The notes beneath the pieces are model-generated. The model ran no database searches. It was not told the DNA's origin and worked only from the letters and a program-made list of their open reading frames with translations. From positions 186,001-250,000 of the forward strand of contig JADQCE010000003.1 in NCBI GenBank assembly GCA_016278265.1: a stretch of 64,000 nucleotides of DNA, read 5' to 3'. Of the stretch, positions 44,686 to 54,407 are shown piece after piece. This DNA comes from Halothiobacillus sp. Lineage in GTDB: Bacteria > Pseudomonadota > Gammaproteobacteria > Halothiobacillales > Halothiobacillaceae. Numbering within the stretch: position 1 is the first letter of the stretch; each line of letters starts with the position of its first letter. The translations under genes were made by a program, and so were the position numbers.

Positions 44686-46101
44686 TCAGCCTTCTGACTG
44701 TTCCCCCGAGAGCACGCAGCGATTGCGACCCTGCTCCTTGGCCTGGTAGAGCGCGTCGTCCGCCCGCATGAATGCGCTTTCCACTTCCTCGCCGGAGGCG
44801 AACTCGGCCAGTCCGCAGGAGGCGGTGACGCCGATTTCCTTGCCGCGGTAGCGCAGCTTGGTGCGCGCCAGTTTCTCCCGGATGCGTTCGACCACCTTGA
44901 GGGCATCCGGGCCCGAGGCGGCCGGCAGCAACATGATGAATTCCTCGCCGCCGAAGCGCGCGATCATGTCGACGTCGCGGATCAGGTTCATGAAGGTCTT
45001 GGCGACGATGACCAGGGTCTTGTCGCCCGCCTGGTGGCCCAGCTGATCGTTGATTTCCTTGAAGTGATCGAGATCCCAGATCGCCAGCGTCAGCGGGGCG
45101 CCGTCGCGGCGCATGCGCGCCATTTCCAGGCGCACGCGATGGTCGAAGGCCAGCCGGTTGGGCAGCCCGGTGAGGTTGTCGCGGAACAGTTTTGCCTCGC
45201 TCTGCTTGAGCTGTTCCTCGAGCATGCGGGTCTGGTCCTCGAGCCGTGCCAGCCGTTGGCGTAGCTGCTCGTTGTCTATCTCGACGTCTTCCTGGCGGCG
45301 CTCTTCGCCCAGTTGAAATGCCTGCACCTGCTGACGGATCCGATTGATACGGTCACGCACGGCGAGCTTGAGGCCATCGAGGTCATCGGCCGATTCCACC
45401 TGGGCGTGGATATCATCGACCTGCTGGCGGAGCGAGTCGTCGAGCTTGAGTCGCGCGTCCCGCTGCACGGTCAGGTCGTCGCTCTGCGACTGGCTGAACT
45501 GGTCGATGTCGGCCAGTGCCTCGGTGACCTGCTCGAGAAAGCGGGTGAGCTCGCCCTTCTCCTTCTCGATCGCCTGACGCATGTCGTTGATTAACGTCGC
45601 GCTGCGATCGATCAGGATGCTGGGCAGGGTGCGGTCGTTGGGGTCGTCGATGCTGGCAATAAGGCGGGCGCGCCGGCCTTCCAGCGCATCAACGAAGGCG
45701 ATACGGTCGAGCAGCAGGGGCAGGACTTCGCGGACGTGGGAGGCCGAGCCGTTATGCGTGCCGTGACTGGCCGGCGCAGCTTCTGGCCGTGGCGCATCGT
45801 CGGGTTGGCTGGCCTCCAGTTCTCGGATCCGCCGTGCCAGATCCTCCAGTTCGCCCTTGAGCTGACCGACCTCGAAGGCATGCTCGTCCTGCTTGCGGGC
45901 CTTGTCGCGGATGCGGCCGGCGGCATCGGCCAGTTCCGGATAGGCCTTGTCGACGGCAAACAGCACCCGCGAGAGGGTGATCTTGAGCAACCCGCCCAGT
46001 TCCTGGTCGTGGTCCTCCAGTCGGCCGACCTCGCCGAGCAATTGTTCATACCGCTCGCGGTAGTCCTCGGTTTCCGTCGGCGCGTTGGTTGCCTCGGCCA
46101 T
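44686..46101 (-). CDS. Diguanylate cyclase with long coiled-coil N-terminus
   Basis: A 471-residue cytoplasmic protein. Residues 1-300 are helical and rich in coiled coil (segments at about 65-95, 170-200 and 255-300), with no membrane span. The C-terminal GGDEF domain (about 305-465) opens with DNLTGLPNRLAFDHR, has the signature GGEEF and an intact inhibitory site RDVD exactly five residues before it. It is therefore expected to make c-di-GMP with product feedback. GGGAGAG lies 9 bases before the ATG. It converges with ubiD. Confidence 0.92.
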   Translation of the reverse strand: MAEATNAPTETEDYRERYEQLLGEVGRLEDHDQELGGLLKITLSRVLFAVDKAYPELADAAGRIRDKARKQDEHAFEVGQLKGELEDLARRIRELEASQPDDAPRPEAAPASHGTHNGSASHVREVLPLLLDRIAFVDALEGRRARLIASIDDPNDRTLPSILIDRSATLINDMRQAIEKEKGELTRFLEQVTEALADIDQFSQSQSDDLTVQRDARLKLDDSLRQQVDDIHAQVESADDLDGLKLAVRDRINRIRQQVQAFQLGEERRQEDVEIDNEQLRQRLARLEDQTRMLEEQLKQSEAKLFRDNLTGLPNRLAFDHRVRLEMARMRRDGAPLTLAIWDLDHFKEINDQLGHQAGDKTLVIVAKTFMNLIRDVDMIARFGGEEFIMLLPAASGPDALKVVERIREKLARTKLRYRGKEIGVTASCGLAEFASGEEVESAFMRADDALYQAKEQGRNRCVLSGEQSEG

Positions 46102-46135
46102 CGTGGCGATCTCTCCCTGAAATGAGGTCTACAGA

Positions 46136-46975
46136 CTAGTGCTGTTTATGCGGCAATGGTAGCGCGATGCTCATCGCTACCGGGATGTGGTCCGATCCGC
46201 CGATCGGGCGCGCTTCGGTGCCGCGGATGTCGAGCGACTGGCTCACGACGATGTGATCGATGGATCGTTGCGGTCGCCAGCGCGGGTAGGTCAGCGGTGG
46301 GCGTTTGGGCAGCTTCAGGCCGTTCTCGATGCACCACTGCTGCATGCCGGGGTCGTCGGGTTCGCAGTTGAAATCGGCCATCACCACCACGTAACCGGGC
46401 ACGTCGGCCAGCTCGCCCAGTTGGTCGAACTGCATCTGACGCGCGCGCCGGCTCAGGGCCAAGTGGGTGTCGATCACGCGCAGGGGGTGGCCGTCCCAGA
46501 GGAAATCCGCGACCAGCGCCCCGCGGCCGGGCATGCGACCGGGCAGCGGACACTGGTTGATTTCCCGTGGCTGGATGCGGCTGATCAGGCCCAGCGCGTG
46601 CTTGCCGAACTGGCCCAGGTCGCGGTTGACCCGCACCGCCCAGTGCGAGAGTTCGGCCAGTTCGGCCAGGTGCTCGGCCTGGTTGAGAAAATGGCTGCGG
46701 ATCGAGCCGGCATCCGCCTCCTGCAGGCCGATGATGTCGAAGCGCGACAGGGTCGGGGCGATCGCCGCCAGGCTGCGCGCGCGGTCGGCACTCGGGAGCA
46801 GGTGTTTCCAGCCGCCGGTGATGTAGTCGCGGTAACGATGGGTGGCGATACCCACCTGGATGTTGTGCGACAGGAGCCGCAGCGGCTGTCGGCCCCGCAC
46901 GGCGGTGAAATCATCGGGCCCGCCGGTGGCCGCACTGCAGCTCACGCCGTGTTGGCTGGCCGCGCGGCGCGTCAT
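46136..46975 (-). CDS. Endonuclease/exonuclease/phosphatase (EEP) family protein
   Basis: A 279-residue EEP-fold hydrolase. Family marks are LLSHNIQVG, the metal Glu in DIIGLQEADAG, RVIDTHLALSRRARQMQF, VVVMADFNCEPDDP, SIDHIVVS and the final GGSDHIPV. No signal peptide is visible. The substrate may be nucleic acid or a phospholipid headgroup. ATG 46973-46975 overlaps the acetolactate synthase stop (ATGA); the frame is open into that gene without homology. Confidence 0.85.
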   Translation of the reverse strand: MTRRAASQHGVSCSAATGGPDDFTAVRGRQPLRLLSHNIQVGIATHRYRDYITGGWKHLLPSADRARSLAAIAPTLSRFDIIGLQEADAGSIRSHFLNQAEHLAELAELSHWAVRVNRDLGQFGKHALGLISRIQPREINQCPLPGRMPGRGALVADFLWDGHPLRVIDTHLALSRRARQMQFDQLGELADVPGYVVVMADFNCEPDDPGMQQWCIENGLKLPKRPPLTYPRWRPQRSIDHIVVSQSLDIRGTEARPIGGSDHIPVAMSIALPLPHKQH

Positions 46976-48615
46976 CCGCCCACCAGGGCCTCGCCGAGCC
47001 GACGAGTGAGCTGCTCGTTCTCGCGGTAGTCCACGGGCACGTCGATCACGCAGACGGCGTCGCTGGCCATGGCGTCCTTGAGGATCGGCAGCAGCCCGTC
47101 GCCGGATTCCACGCGGTAGCCCTTCGCGCCGAAGCTCTCGGCCAACTGGACGAAGTCCGGGTTGCCGAAGTGCACGCCGGTGGTACGGCCGAAACCGCGC
47201 CGCTGCTTCATGTCGATCAGGCCGTAGCCGCCGTCGTTCCAGATCAGCACGATGATCGGTGTATTGCAGCGCACCGCCGTTTCCAGTTCCTGCACGTTCA
47301 TCAGGAAACCGGCGTCCCCGGTGGCCGCGACGATATGGCGCTCCGGGTAGAGCAGCTTGGCGGCGATCGCCCCGGGCAGGGCGATGCCCATGCTGGCAAA
47401 GCCGTTGGAGATCAGGCAGCTGTTGGGTCGCTCGGAGCGGTACATGCGCGCCAGCCACATCTTGTGGGCGCCGACGTCGGAGATGACGATGTCGCGGCTG
47501 GAGAGTGCCGTGCGCAGGTCCCAGATCAGTTTCTGCGGCTTGACCGGCATGCAGTCGTCGGCGGCGTGACGATTCATGTCCTCGATCAGTGCCTCGCGCA
47601 GATCGCGGAACGCCGGTCCCTCGTGCGGGGTAGTCAGATCACCGAGGCGACGCATCGCCGTGTTGATGTCGCCGACGATGCTGGTGGCCACCGGGTAGTG
47701 GGCGTCCACCTCGGCCGCCTCGGTATCGACATGGATGATCTGACGGTCGCGGGTGGGATGCCACAACTGCGGGTGGTACTCGACCAGGTCGTAGCCGATA
47801 CAGACGATCACGTCGGCCTGGTCGAAGCCGACGTTGACGTAATCCTTCGACTGCAGACCCACCGAGCCCAGTGCCATCGGGTGGCGGAACGGAATCACGC
47901 CCTTGGCCATGAAGGTGTTGGCGACCGGGACGTTGAGTCGTTCGGCCAGGTCGGCTAGCGACTCGCTGGCCTCGGCGCGGACCACGCCGTGGCCGGCCAG
48001 GATGATCGGGTGGCGGGCGTCGCTCAACAGCCGTGCTGCCTGCTCGAGGCTGGACTCGCGCGGCTCGCTCACCCCATTCGACGTCACCGGCAGTGGCGTG
48101 TCGTAGCCCGGTTCAACCGGCATGGCGGCGACGTCCTCGGGCAACTCGATGAAGCTCGCCCCGCCCTTGCCGGCCTCGGCGAACTTGGCCGCACGGCGTA
48201 TCGTTTCGGGGATGGCCGACGGCGTGACCACCCTTGAGGCATAGCGGGTGATCGGCTCGAAGATCCGCACCAGGTCGAGCACCTGGTGCGATTCCTTGTG
48301 CAGCCGGTCGATGCCCGCCTGCCCGGCAATCGCGATCAGCGGCGCGTGGTCCATGTTGGCATCGGCGACGCCGGTGACCAGATTGGTCGCGCCGGGGCCG
48401 AGGGTCGAAAAGCATACGCCCGGCTTGCCGGTCAGCCGGCCGACGATGTCGGCCATGAACGCCGCCCCCTGCTCGTGACGGGTGACGATCAGCTTGATCG
48501 GCGACTCGTTGAGCGCATCGACGAAATCGAGGTTCTCCTCGCCCGGGATGCCGAAGACGTACTCGACGCCCTCGTTTTCCAGGCAGCGCAGCAGCAGTTG
48601 GGCGCCGGTGGTCAC
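46972..48615 (-). CDS. alsS: Acetolactate synthase, catabolic AlsS type
   Basis: A 547-residue thiamine-diphosphate enzyme joining two pyruvates to acetolactate. The catalytic Glu is in TRHEQGAAFMAD, and the ThDP site reads GDAGFLMNVQELETAVR. The phrase ISDVGAHKMWLARMY plus ISNGFASMGIALPGAIAAKL is typical of catabolic AlsS enzymes, which lack FAD and a regulatory subunit; no ilvN neighbour is present. The start is GTG 48613-48615, close behind the dsbA stop and without a clear ribosome-binding site. An alternative is a broader ThDP enzyme such as glyoxylate carboligase, which fits less well. Confidence 0.85.
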   Translation of the reverse strand: MTTGAQLLLRCLENEGVEYVFGIPGEENLDFVDALNESPIKLIVTRHEQGAAFMADIVGRLTGKPGVCFSTLGPGATNLVTGVADANMDHAPLIAIAGQAGIDRLHKESHQVLDLVRIFEPITRYASRVVTPSAIPETIRRAAKFAEAGKGGASFIELPEDVAAMPVEPGYDTPLPVTSNGVSEPRESSLEQAARLLSDARHPIILAGHGVVRAEASESLADLAERLNVPVANTFMAKGVIPFRHPMALGSVGLQSKDYVNVGFDQADVIVCIGYDLVEYHPQLWHPTRDRQIIHVDTEAAEVDAHYPVATSIVGDINTAMRRLGDLTTPHEGPAFRDLREALIEDMNRHAADDCMPVKPQKLIWDLRTALSSRDIVISDVGAHKMWLARMYRSERPNSCLISNGFASMGIALPGAIAAKLLYPERHIVAATGDAGFLMNVQELETAVRCNTPIIVLIWNDGGYGLIDMKQRRGFGRTTGVHFGNPDFVQLAESFGAKGYRVESGDGLLPILKDAMASDAVCVIDVPVDYRENEQLTRRLGEALVGG

Positions 48616-48621
48616 GGGCGA

Positions 48622-49254
48622 TCAGTCGCGTTCGTCACGGATCTGTTCGATCAGGGCGTCGACGACCTCGAGCATTTCGACATTGCCGCCGGCCAGCCGG
48701 CCGGTAACGAGAAAGCGACCGTCGACCAGCAGGGAGGGAACGCCCTGTACACCGGCATCCTGGGCAATCTGCCCGGTCTGGCGAATGGCATTCTGCGTGC
48801 CGAAGCCCTCATAGGCGTCGAGGAATGCCTCGCGGTCGACGCCCTGGGACGCGTAGAAGTCGGCGATCGAATCGGCATCCGTCAGGCGGCTGCCCTCTTC
48901 GTGAATGGCGTGGAACACGGCGGCGTGGGTGTCATCGACCGCGTCCAGCTGGTCGGCGGCATAGAAGGCGCGCGTCAGCGGTACCCAGTGCTGGCCGAGT
49001 GCCAGGGCGCGGCGCTCGAAGACCACGTCCTCGTCCAGCTCCTCGAGCCACGGCTCGAGTTCGCCTTCGAGGTAATAGCAGTGCGGGCAGCCGTACCAGA
49101 AGAACTCCTGGACCAGGACCTTGCCCTCCGGCGAGCTGACATCGGTCTGTACCTCGCGATAGCCGGATTCTGCGGCCAGCGCGGGGGCGGCCAGGGCCAG
49201 GGCGGTGGTGGCGAGCAGCGCGGTGAGGAAGGACTTGAGGCGATTGACGAGCAT
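48622..49254 (-). CDS. dsbA: Thiol:disulfide interchange protein DsbA
   Basis: A 210-residue periplasmic oxidant that introduces disulfide bonds. The signal peptide ends at ALAA (about residue 28). The active site is CPHC in EFFWYGCPHCYYLE, with the cis-proline loop GVQGVPSLLVDGRF. GGAG lies 7 bases before ATG 49252-49254. It is upstream of alsS and lies close to the cytochrome c maturation genes that also need periplasmic thiol chemistry. Confidence 0.95.
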   Translation of the reverse strand: MLVNRLKSFLTALLATTALALAAPALAAESGYREVQTDVSSPEGKVLVQEFFWYGCPHCYYLEGELEPWLEELDEDVVFERRALALGQHWVPLTRAFYAADQLDAVDDTHAAVFHAIHEEGSRLTDADSIADFYASQGVDREAFLDAYEGFGTQNAIRQTGQIAQDAGVQGVPSLLVDGRFLVTGRLAGGNVEMLEVVDALIEQIRDERD

Positions 49255-49389
49255 GGAGTATCTCCGTGATTCGATCAGGCGGGGCATCCCATACGGGCCG
49301 AGTCAGCCGGCGCCCCGGAACGAAGTATGGGGCAGGCCCGCTGTCCTTGCAGCCGGCCGCCCCATGCGTGTTCATTCGGGCTGGACGGA

Positions 49390-50598
49390 TCAGAGTTCGC
49401 CGTAGGAATGCAGCCCCGAGAGGAACATGTTGACCCCGAGGAAGGCGAAGCTGGTGATGAACAGGCCGCCGACGCTCCACCAGGCCATGACGGAGCCGCG
49501 CCAGCCCTTGGTCAGGCGCATGTGCAGCCAGGCGGCGTAGTTCAGCCAGACGATCAGGGCCCAGGTCTCCTTCGGGTCCCAGCTCCAGTAGCCGCCCCAG
49601 GCCTCGGCGGCCCACATGGCGCCGAGGATGGTGGCGATGGTGAAGAAGGCGAAGCCCAGCGCGATCGCCTTGTACTGGATGTCGTCCATCACGGCCAGCG
49701 ACGGCAGGCGGTCATTCGGCCCGTCACCGCCCATCTTCTGCTTGATCAGGTAGGCGATGCCCACCATGGCGGCGATGGCAAAGGTGCCGTAGCCGATGAA
49801 ATTCGCCGGCACGTGGATCTTCATCCACCAGCTTTTCAGTGCCGGGACCAGCGGGGCGATCACCTCGGCATCGCGGGTGAACTGGTACCAGAGCAAAAAG
49901 CCCAGCGCGACGCCGACGATCAGCATCACGAAGCCGCCCAGGCTGCGGTTGTTGTAGCGTTTTTCGTAGAACAGGTACAGCAGCGCGGTGACCACGGCGA
50001 AGACGATGAACACCTCGTAGAGATTGCTCACCGGGATGTGGCCGTACGCGGGATTGATCAGGTAGGACTCGTGCCAGCGGGAGAAAAAGCCGATGAAGCC
50101 CATGGCCACCCCGCTCCAGACCAGGGCACTGCCGACCTTGAGTCCGTACCCCGAGCGCGCGAGCGTGCTGATGAAGTACGTGGGAATGGAAAGGAAGAAC
50201 AGCGCAACCATCCACATGGTGGCCGCCTGGCTGGAAAGCAGGAACTTGAACAGGAAGGTTGATTCCTGGAACTCCCCCAGTGCGGCGCGGCCCACCGCGC
50301 CGTCGGCACCCAGGATGTTGTATCGCCACAGGGCGAACAGCGAGACCGCGGCGACCACGGCGGTGAGCCAGCGCGTCGCCGGCCAGATCCAGCCAAGAAA
50401 GCCGAGACCAAGGGCCGCGCCGAACAGCGTGCCGGTGGCGTAAAAATCGAGCGCGGCGCTGTACTGCGCGTAGCCGATGCCGGCGCCGACCAGCATGGCG
50501 ACGGCCCAGAGGGCGTCGATCAGGCCGAAGCTCCGCCGTTGGGGGAGTTCAGAGCCGGGTTGATAGCCGTTGACCATCTGTTCGTTGGGGACAGACAT
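49390..50598 (-). CDS. ccsA: System II cytochrome c biogenesis protein CcsA/CcsB
   Basis: A multi-pass inner-membrane component of the System II heme-export/cytochrome c synthetase. The WWD heme-handling motif reads WGGYWSWDPKETWALIVW, and conserved His residues lie in SRWHESYLINP, KIHVPANFIGYG and WLHMRL. The start is set at ATG 50596-50598 (402 residues) with AGGAG 9 bases upstream; an ATG at 50632-50634 that overlaps the resB stop (TAATG) would add 12 residues. It forms one unit with resB. Confidence 0.93.
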   Translation of the reverse strand: MSVPNEQMVNGYQPGSELPQRRSFGLIDALWAVAMLVGAGIGYAQYSAALDFYATGTLFGAALGLGFLGWIWPATRWLTAVVAAVSLFALWRYNILGADGAVGRAALGEFQESTFLFKFLLSSQAATMWMVALFFLSIPTYFISTLARSGYGLKVGSALVWSGVAMGFIGFFSRWHESYLINPAYGHIPVSNLYEVFIVFAVVTALLYLFYEKRYNNRSLGGFVMLIVGVALGFLLWYQFTRDAEVIAPLVPALKSWWMKIHVPANFIGYGTFAIAAMVGIAYLIKQKMGGDGPNDRLPSLAVMDDIQYKAIALGFAFFTIATILGAMWAAEAWGGYWSWDPKETWALIVWLNYAAWLHMRLTKGWRGSVMAWWSVGGLFITSFAFLGVNMFLSGLHSYGEL

Positions 50599-50633
50599 GG
50601 GCGATTTCTCCTGCGCGGATTGTCTTGCCGTCA

Positions 50634-52715
50634 TTATTCCGGCCGGCCGGAATTATCCGGGTCGGACGGTGGGTTTTTCTGCTCGTTTGACCCGGTCTGC
50701 CGTTGAAGTTCATTGCTGAACTGGGCAAACGCCTGGTCGAAGTCGATATTCTTGCGGGCATCCGTGCCGGCGACCACCACGCGGTGGTGCGCTGACTCCC
50801 CATCATCGTTCACGCCGGCCGGTTTGATCAATACCCAAAGCCGACGGTAGTGAATGTAGAACAGCATGAAGATGCCCAGGGTCAGCATCAGTGAGCCCAG
50901 ATAGACCCAGAACATCCCCGGGGCGCGGGTCACCTCCAGCCCGGTCGACTGGATGTGGTTGAAGCCGGTGAGCTCGACGAAGATCGGCGAGCCGTAGTTG
51001 GGGATGACGGTGACCACGTCGAGCGCCTTCTCGAAGAAATCGGCGTCACGATCGGCGAATTCCTCGACGCCCTGATCTTGCAGGGTTTCCATGTAGGCGC
51101 GCATCAGGACTGATTGGACCACGCGGAACGAGGATTCGCGGGCCTGCTCCGCCATCTCGGGCGGCATGTCGCGCTCGGCGAGCTGCTGGTCGACTTGCTC
51201 ACCCAGGGCGGAAAAGCCCTGTTCGACGAAGGTCCCGACCATGTCGGCGATCGAACGGGCCGCCGCGCTCTGAGCCGCTCCGCCCTGCTGGCCCTGGGCC
51301 GTCTGCCCGACCAGGTCGGCGGCGATGCGTGTGATCTCGTCCTGATCCTTGAGCGTGGCGTAGAACGCCATGAAGGTTTCGATCGAGTTGTTGCGATCGG
51401 CCGGGATGAACAGGAATTGCTGTTGGGCGCCCACTTCGGAGGTTACGCCGCTGAGGAAGAACTTGGTGCCGTCGAAATCGACCGGCTGGAAGTAATTCTC
51501 GTACTCGACGGCCTGGCCAGTGGCGTCACGCACTCGGAAGGTGACCGACGGACCGAAGTTGGTATTCTCCTGGGTGCCGTCCGGGCCTTCGGTGGGATTG
51601 ACGTTGAACAGCGAGAAGTCGCGGAACTCGAGGGTGTATTCCTCGCCGTTGAACTCGAAGGTGCGCTCCTGGTGGACCGTGCCCTCGAGTGCCTGCTTGG
51701 TGCCGACCTCACCGGCCAGCTGCCAGGCGTCGAATTCCAGTTCCGTGCCACCGTCACCGAAGCTCGACTGGAAAATGTTGTAGCCCTTGTACTTCAGCGG
51801 GTGGTTGACCCGGATCGTCTCCTCGATCACCTCACCGGTGTCCTTGTCGGTGAGCTTGAGATTCGAGTTGAAGGATTTGGGCATGCCGGTGTCGTAGAAC
51901 TCGACGAAGAAATCCTCGACCTCGATCTTGAACGGCAGATTCTGCACCACGTAGCCGTCCTTCAGGCCGATAAAGGCCACGTCACCCCACTTGCCCTCGG
52001 GGATGTTCACCGAGCCGCGAAAGCCGGCCAGTGAGCCCGGCGGCAGGTGCGACTCCTGGGGCACCTGGCTGACCGGTAGATCGCGGGTCTCCACCTCGAC
52101 CACGCCCAGCATGTTGAGCGTCTTGAGATACATCTTGCTGTCGATCAGGCCGCCGACCAGGATCACCACCATCCCCAGGTGGGTGAGCACGTAGCCGATG
52201 CGGTTCATGCCGCCCTTGCGCGCGGCCACCAGGGTTTCGCCGTCGCGTTCCTTGACCCGCGCCTTGTAGCCCAATTGCTGGAACAGCCCCTGGGTGCGCT
52301 CGACGATGGTCGCGGCGGGTAGGTCGCTTTCGTATTGACGGGAATGGGCGAAGGCGCGCAGCGACATCTCTTGCGCATTGAGGCGGAAGCTCCGGATGTC
52401 GCGCAGGAAATTCGGGGTGTTGCGGATCAGGCAGGCGCTGGTCGAGGCGAGCAGAAACAGCAGGATGAGCACGAACCAGCCGGCCGAGTAGACGTCGTTG
52501 AGCTTCAAGGTCATGAAGACCTCGTACCAGAACGGGCCGAACTCGATCAGGTAGTCATTGAACGGCTGGTTCTGCTGCAGCACGGTACCGATCACCGAGG
52601 CGATCGCCAGGATCGAGAGCAGCGCGATCGCCAGGTTCATCGAGGTGAGCCAGGTGAACAGGCGCGAGCTCAGGCTGCGGCGGCGTTTGCGGGCGGTTTG
52701 GGCCTGGGTGGTCAT
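50634..52715 (-). CDS. resB: System II cytochrome c biogenesis protein ResB
   Basis: A 693-residue partner of CcsA. Three N-terminal transmembrane helices (about 24-44, 75-95 and 175-195) and one near the C-terminus (about 615-640) flank a large periplasmic domain. Family marks are SMNLAIALLSILAIASVIGT, STSACLIRNTP and GFRGSVNIPEGKWGDVAF. The inserted stretch at about 450-520 is Gln/Ala-rich. Together with ccsA and the nearby cytochrome c4 this indicates System II, not Ccm, in this organism. Confidence 0.92.
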   Translation of the reverse strand: MTTQAQTARKRRRSLSSRLFTWLTSMNLAIALLSILAIASVIGTVLQQNQPFNDYLIEFGPFWYEVFMTLKLNDVYSAGWFVLILLFLLASTSACLIRNTPNFLRDIRSFRLNAQEMSLRAFAHSRQYESDLPAATIVERTQGLFQQLGYKARVKERDGETLVAARKGGMNRIGYVLTHLGMVVILVGGLIDSKMYLKTLNMLGVVEVETRDLPVSQVPQESHLPPGSLAGFRGSVNIPEGKWGDVAFIGLKDGYVVQNLPFKIEVEDFFVEFYDTGMPKSFNSNLKLTDKDTGEVIEETIRVNHPLKYKGYNIFQSSFGDGGTELEFDAWQLAGEVGTKQALEGTVHQERTFEFNGEEYTLEFRDFSLFNVNPTEGPDGTQENTNFGPSVTFRVRDATGQAVEYENYFQPVDFDGTKFFLSGVTSEVGAQQQFLFIPADRNNSIETFMAFYATLKDQDEITRIAADLVGQTAQGQQGGAAQSAAARSIADMVGTFVEQGFSALGEQVDQQLAERDMPPEMAEQARESSFRVVQSVLMRAYMETLQDQGVEEFADRDADFFEKALDVVTVIPNYGSPIFVELTGFNHIQSTGLEVTRAPGMFWVYLGSLMLTLGIFMLFYIHYRRLWVLIKPAGVNDDGESAHHRVVVAGTDARKNIDFDQAFAQFSNELQRQTGSNEQKNPPSDPDNSGRPE

Positions 52716-52854
52716 CGGCTAGCCTTCGCGGGGATCGAGTGGGTTCATGGCGGCTGTCGGCATCGGGCTGCCTTCGCCAACGGGTTTAGGCGCCGCGCCG
52801 CCACCTGGACCCTCCGAGAGACGGATGCCCGGGCGGTGCGGCGACAAACGGTGG

Positions 52855-53490
52855 TCAGTCGAGGCTGGCGATGTGCGCGGCCAGTGCGTTGATTTCTTCG
52901 TCGGAGAGCTCGGTGGCCAGCGGAATCATCAGCACGGCCTGACCATGGGCGCGATCGCCGCTGCGGTAGTCCTTGAGCGACTGGGCGACGTACCCGGCGG
53001 TCAGGCCGCGCAGGGCCGGGAACCCGGCCGGCTGGTTTCCGTATCCGTCGCTGTGGTGGCAGGCCGCGCAAGCGGCGACGCCTTCGCGACCGTGATGGTA
53101 CAGGTCCGCGCCCAATGCCGAGCCTTCGTCGGCCGGGCTGGCGACCTTGCGATCCTGGGCGGCGTAGTAGGCGGCGATGTCCTGGATCTGCTGGTCGCTG
53201 AGGCCCGCGGCCTGCCCGTTCATAATGGCGTTCTCGCGCTTGCCGTTACGATAGGCGGTCAGCTGCGAGGCGAGGTACTTCGCCGGCTGGCCGGCAAGCG
53301 ACGGGAAGGCCGGGTTGTTACTGTTGCCCTTCTCGCCATGACAGGCGGCGCAAGACTGGGCCGCCTCGCGGCCGGCCTTGATCGAGCCGGCCTCGCTGGC
53401 CTGGGCGGCGCCAGCGAGAAAGGAGAGTCCCAGAAGCATGCCGGCGGTGAAACGGCCGCGACGCGGCATCGGGTGAACTGCTGTCATCAT
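52855..53490 (-). CDS. Diheme cytochrome c4
   Basis: A 211-residue periplasmic electron carrier made of two class I cytochrome c domains. CxxCH sites are CAACH at 47-51 and a second CAACH near 148; methionine ligands are in GQAAGLSD-preceding INAIMNG and in LMIPLATELSDEE. The signal peptide ends near AQAS. Cytochrome c4 feeds cbb3-type oxidases. The start ATG 53488-53490 (or the next ATG) is set by the signal peptide. It lies upstream of resB-ccsA, which mature it. Confidence 0.93.
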   Translation of the reverse strand: MMTAVHPMPRRGRFTAGMLLGLSFLAGAAQASEAGSIKAGREAAQSCAACHGEKGNSNNPAFPSLAGQPAKYLASQLTAYRNGKRENAIMNGQAAGLSDQQIQDIAAYYAAQDRKVASPADEGSALGADLYHHGREGVAACAACHHSDGYGNQPAGFPALRGLTAGYVAQSLKDYRSGDRAHGQAVLMIPLATELSDEEINALAAHIASLD

Positions 53491-53752
53491 CGCTAACGAT
53501 CTCGTTGTGGTTCGCGTTCGGCCGGCCCTGGCCCTAATGAAGGTGTTTCGGAGCGCTCCGAGGGGAGGGTTTCCGCCGAGCCACTCGCTGCGGTATTCCC
53601 AAATCCAATCGGGGCCCCGCCAAAACGACCCGTAATCAAACCGCATAAGTCACTCGCTTGCAACCTCGCGGCGTGGCAGGATGCCTGCGGGAAAACACGG
53701 GCTTGGGTCCGTGGCGTTCCCCTTCCTCCCCTTCAATGCCTGGTTGAACCGC

Positions 53753-54391
53753 ATGACCGACGACGCCACTCGACACCAACGCCGCCTCTTCGACGCCGCC
53801 TCCTTCATCAAGAGCGCCCCGCGCCTGGCCGACATCGGCGAGGACATCGGCGCCGAAGTGGCCTTCGCCGGGCGCTCGAACGCCGGCAAGTCCACCGCGC
53901 TAAATGCCCTGGTGGGGCAGAAGGCCCTGGCGCGCACCTCGCGCACGCCGGGTCGCACCCAGATGATCAACCTGTTCGGCCTGGGCGGCGAGACGGAAGG
54001 CGCCCGCCGCCGGCTGGTCGACCTGCCCGGGTACGGTTATGCCAAGGTGCCCGAGCGGGTGCGCCGCACCTGGGGTGAGGCGATGGCGCAGTACTTCGCC
54101 GAGCGCCAGTCCCTGGTCGGGGTGGTGGTGATCATGGACATTCGCCACCCGCTCAAGGCGCTCGACCAGCAGATGCTCGATTACGCGATGGCGCGCGGCC
54201 TGCCGATACTCGCCCTGCTGACCAAGGCCGACAAGCTCAGCTTCGGTCAGGTCAAGCAGACCGTCGCGCGGCTGGCGCGCGAGCATCCCTTGCCTGACGG
54301 GGAGTGGATGGCCTTTTCCGGCACCAAGGGCACCCATGTGCGCGAGGTCCGCGACGTCATCAGCGAGTGGCTCGACCGAGCCCCGGATTGA
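53753..54391 (+). CDS. engB: Ribosome biogenesis GTPase EngB (YihA/YsxC)
   Basis: A 212-residue essential GTPase for large-subunit assembly. Motifs are G1 [10 protein letters not shown]2 SRTPGRTQ, G3 [11 protein letters not shown]4 LTKADKL and G5 FSGTKG. It is divergent from cytochrome c4, a conserved neighbourhood in many gamma- and betaproteobacteria. ATG 53753 is chosen by homology; the frame is open 24 codons upstream. Confidence 0.96.
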   Translation: MTDDATRHQRRLFDAASFIKSAPRLADIGEDIGAEVAFAGRSNAGKSTALNALVGQKALARTSRTPGRTQMINLFGLGGETEGARRRLVDLPGYGYAKVPERVRRTWGEAMAQYFAERQSLVGVVVIMDIRHPLKALDQQMLDYAMARGLPILALLTKADKLSFGQVKQTVARLAREHPLPDGEWMAFSGTKGTHVREVRDVISEWLDRAPD

Positions 54392-54407
54392 ATCAGATCG
54401 GGACGGA

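Noticed and set aside
44640-44690. G/C-rich hairpin between ubiD and the diguanylate cyclase as a terminator
   Set aside because: The stem is loose and there is no run of T on either strand.
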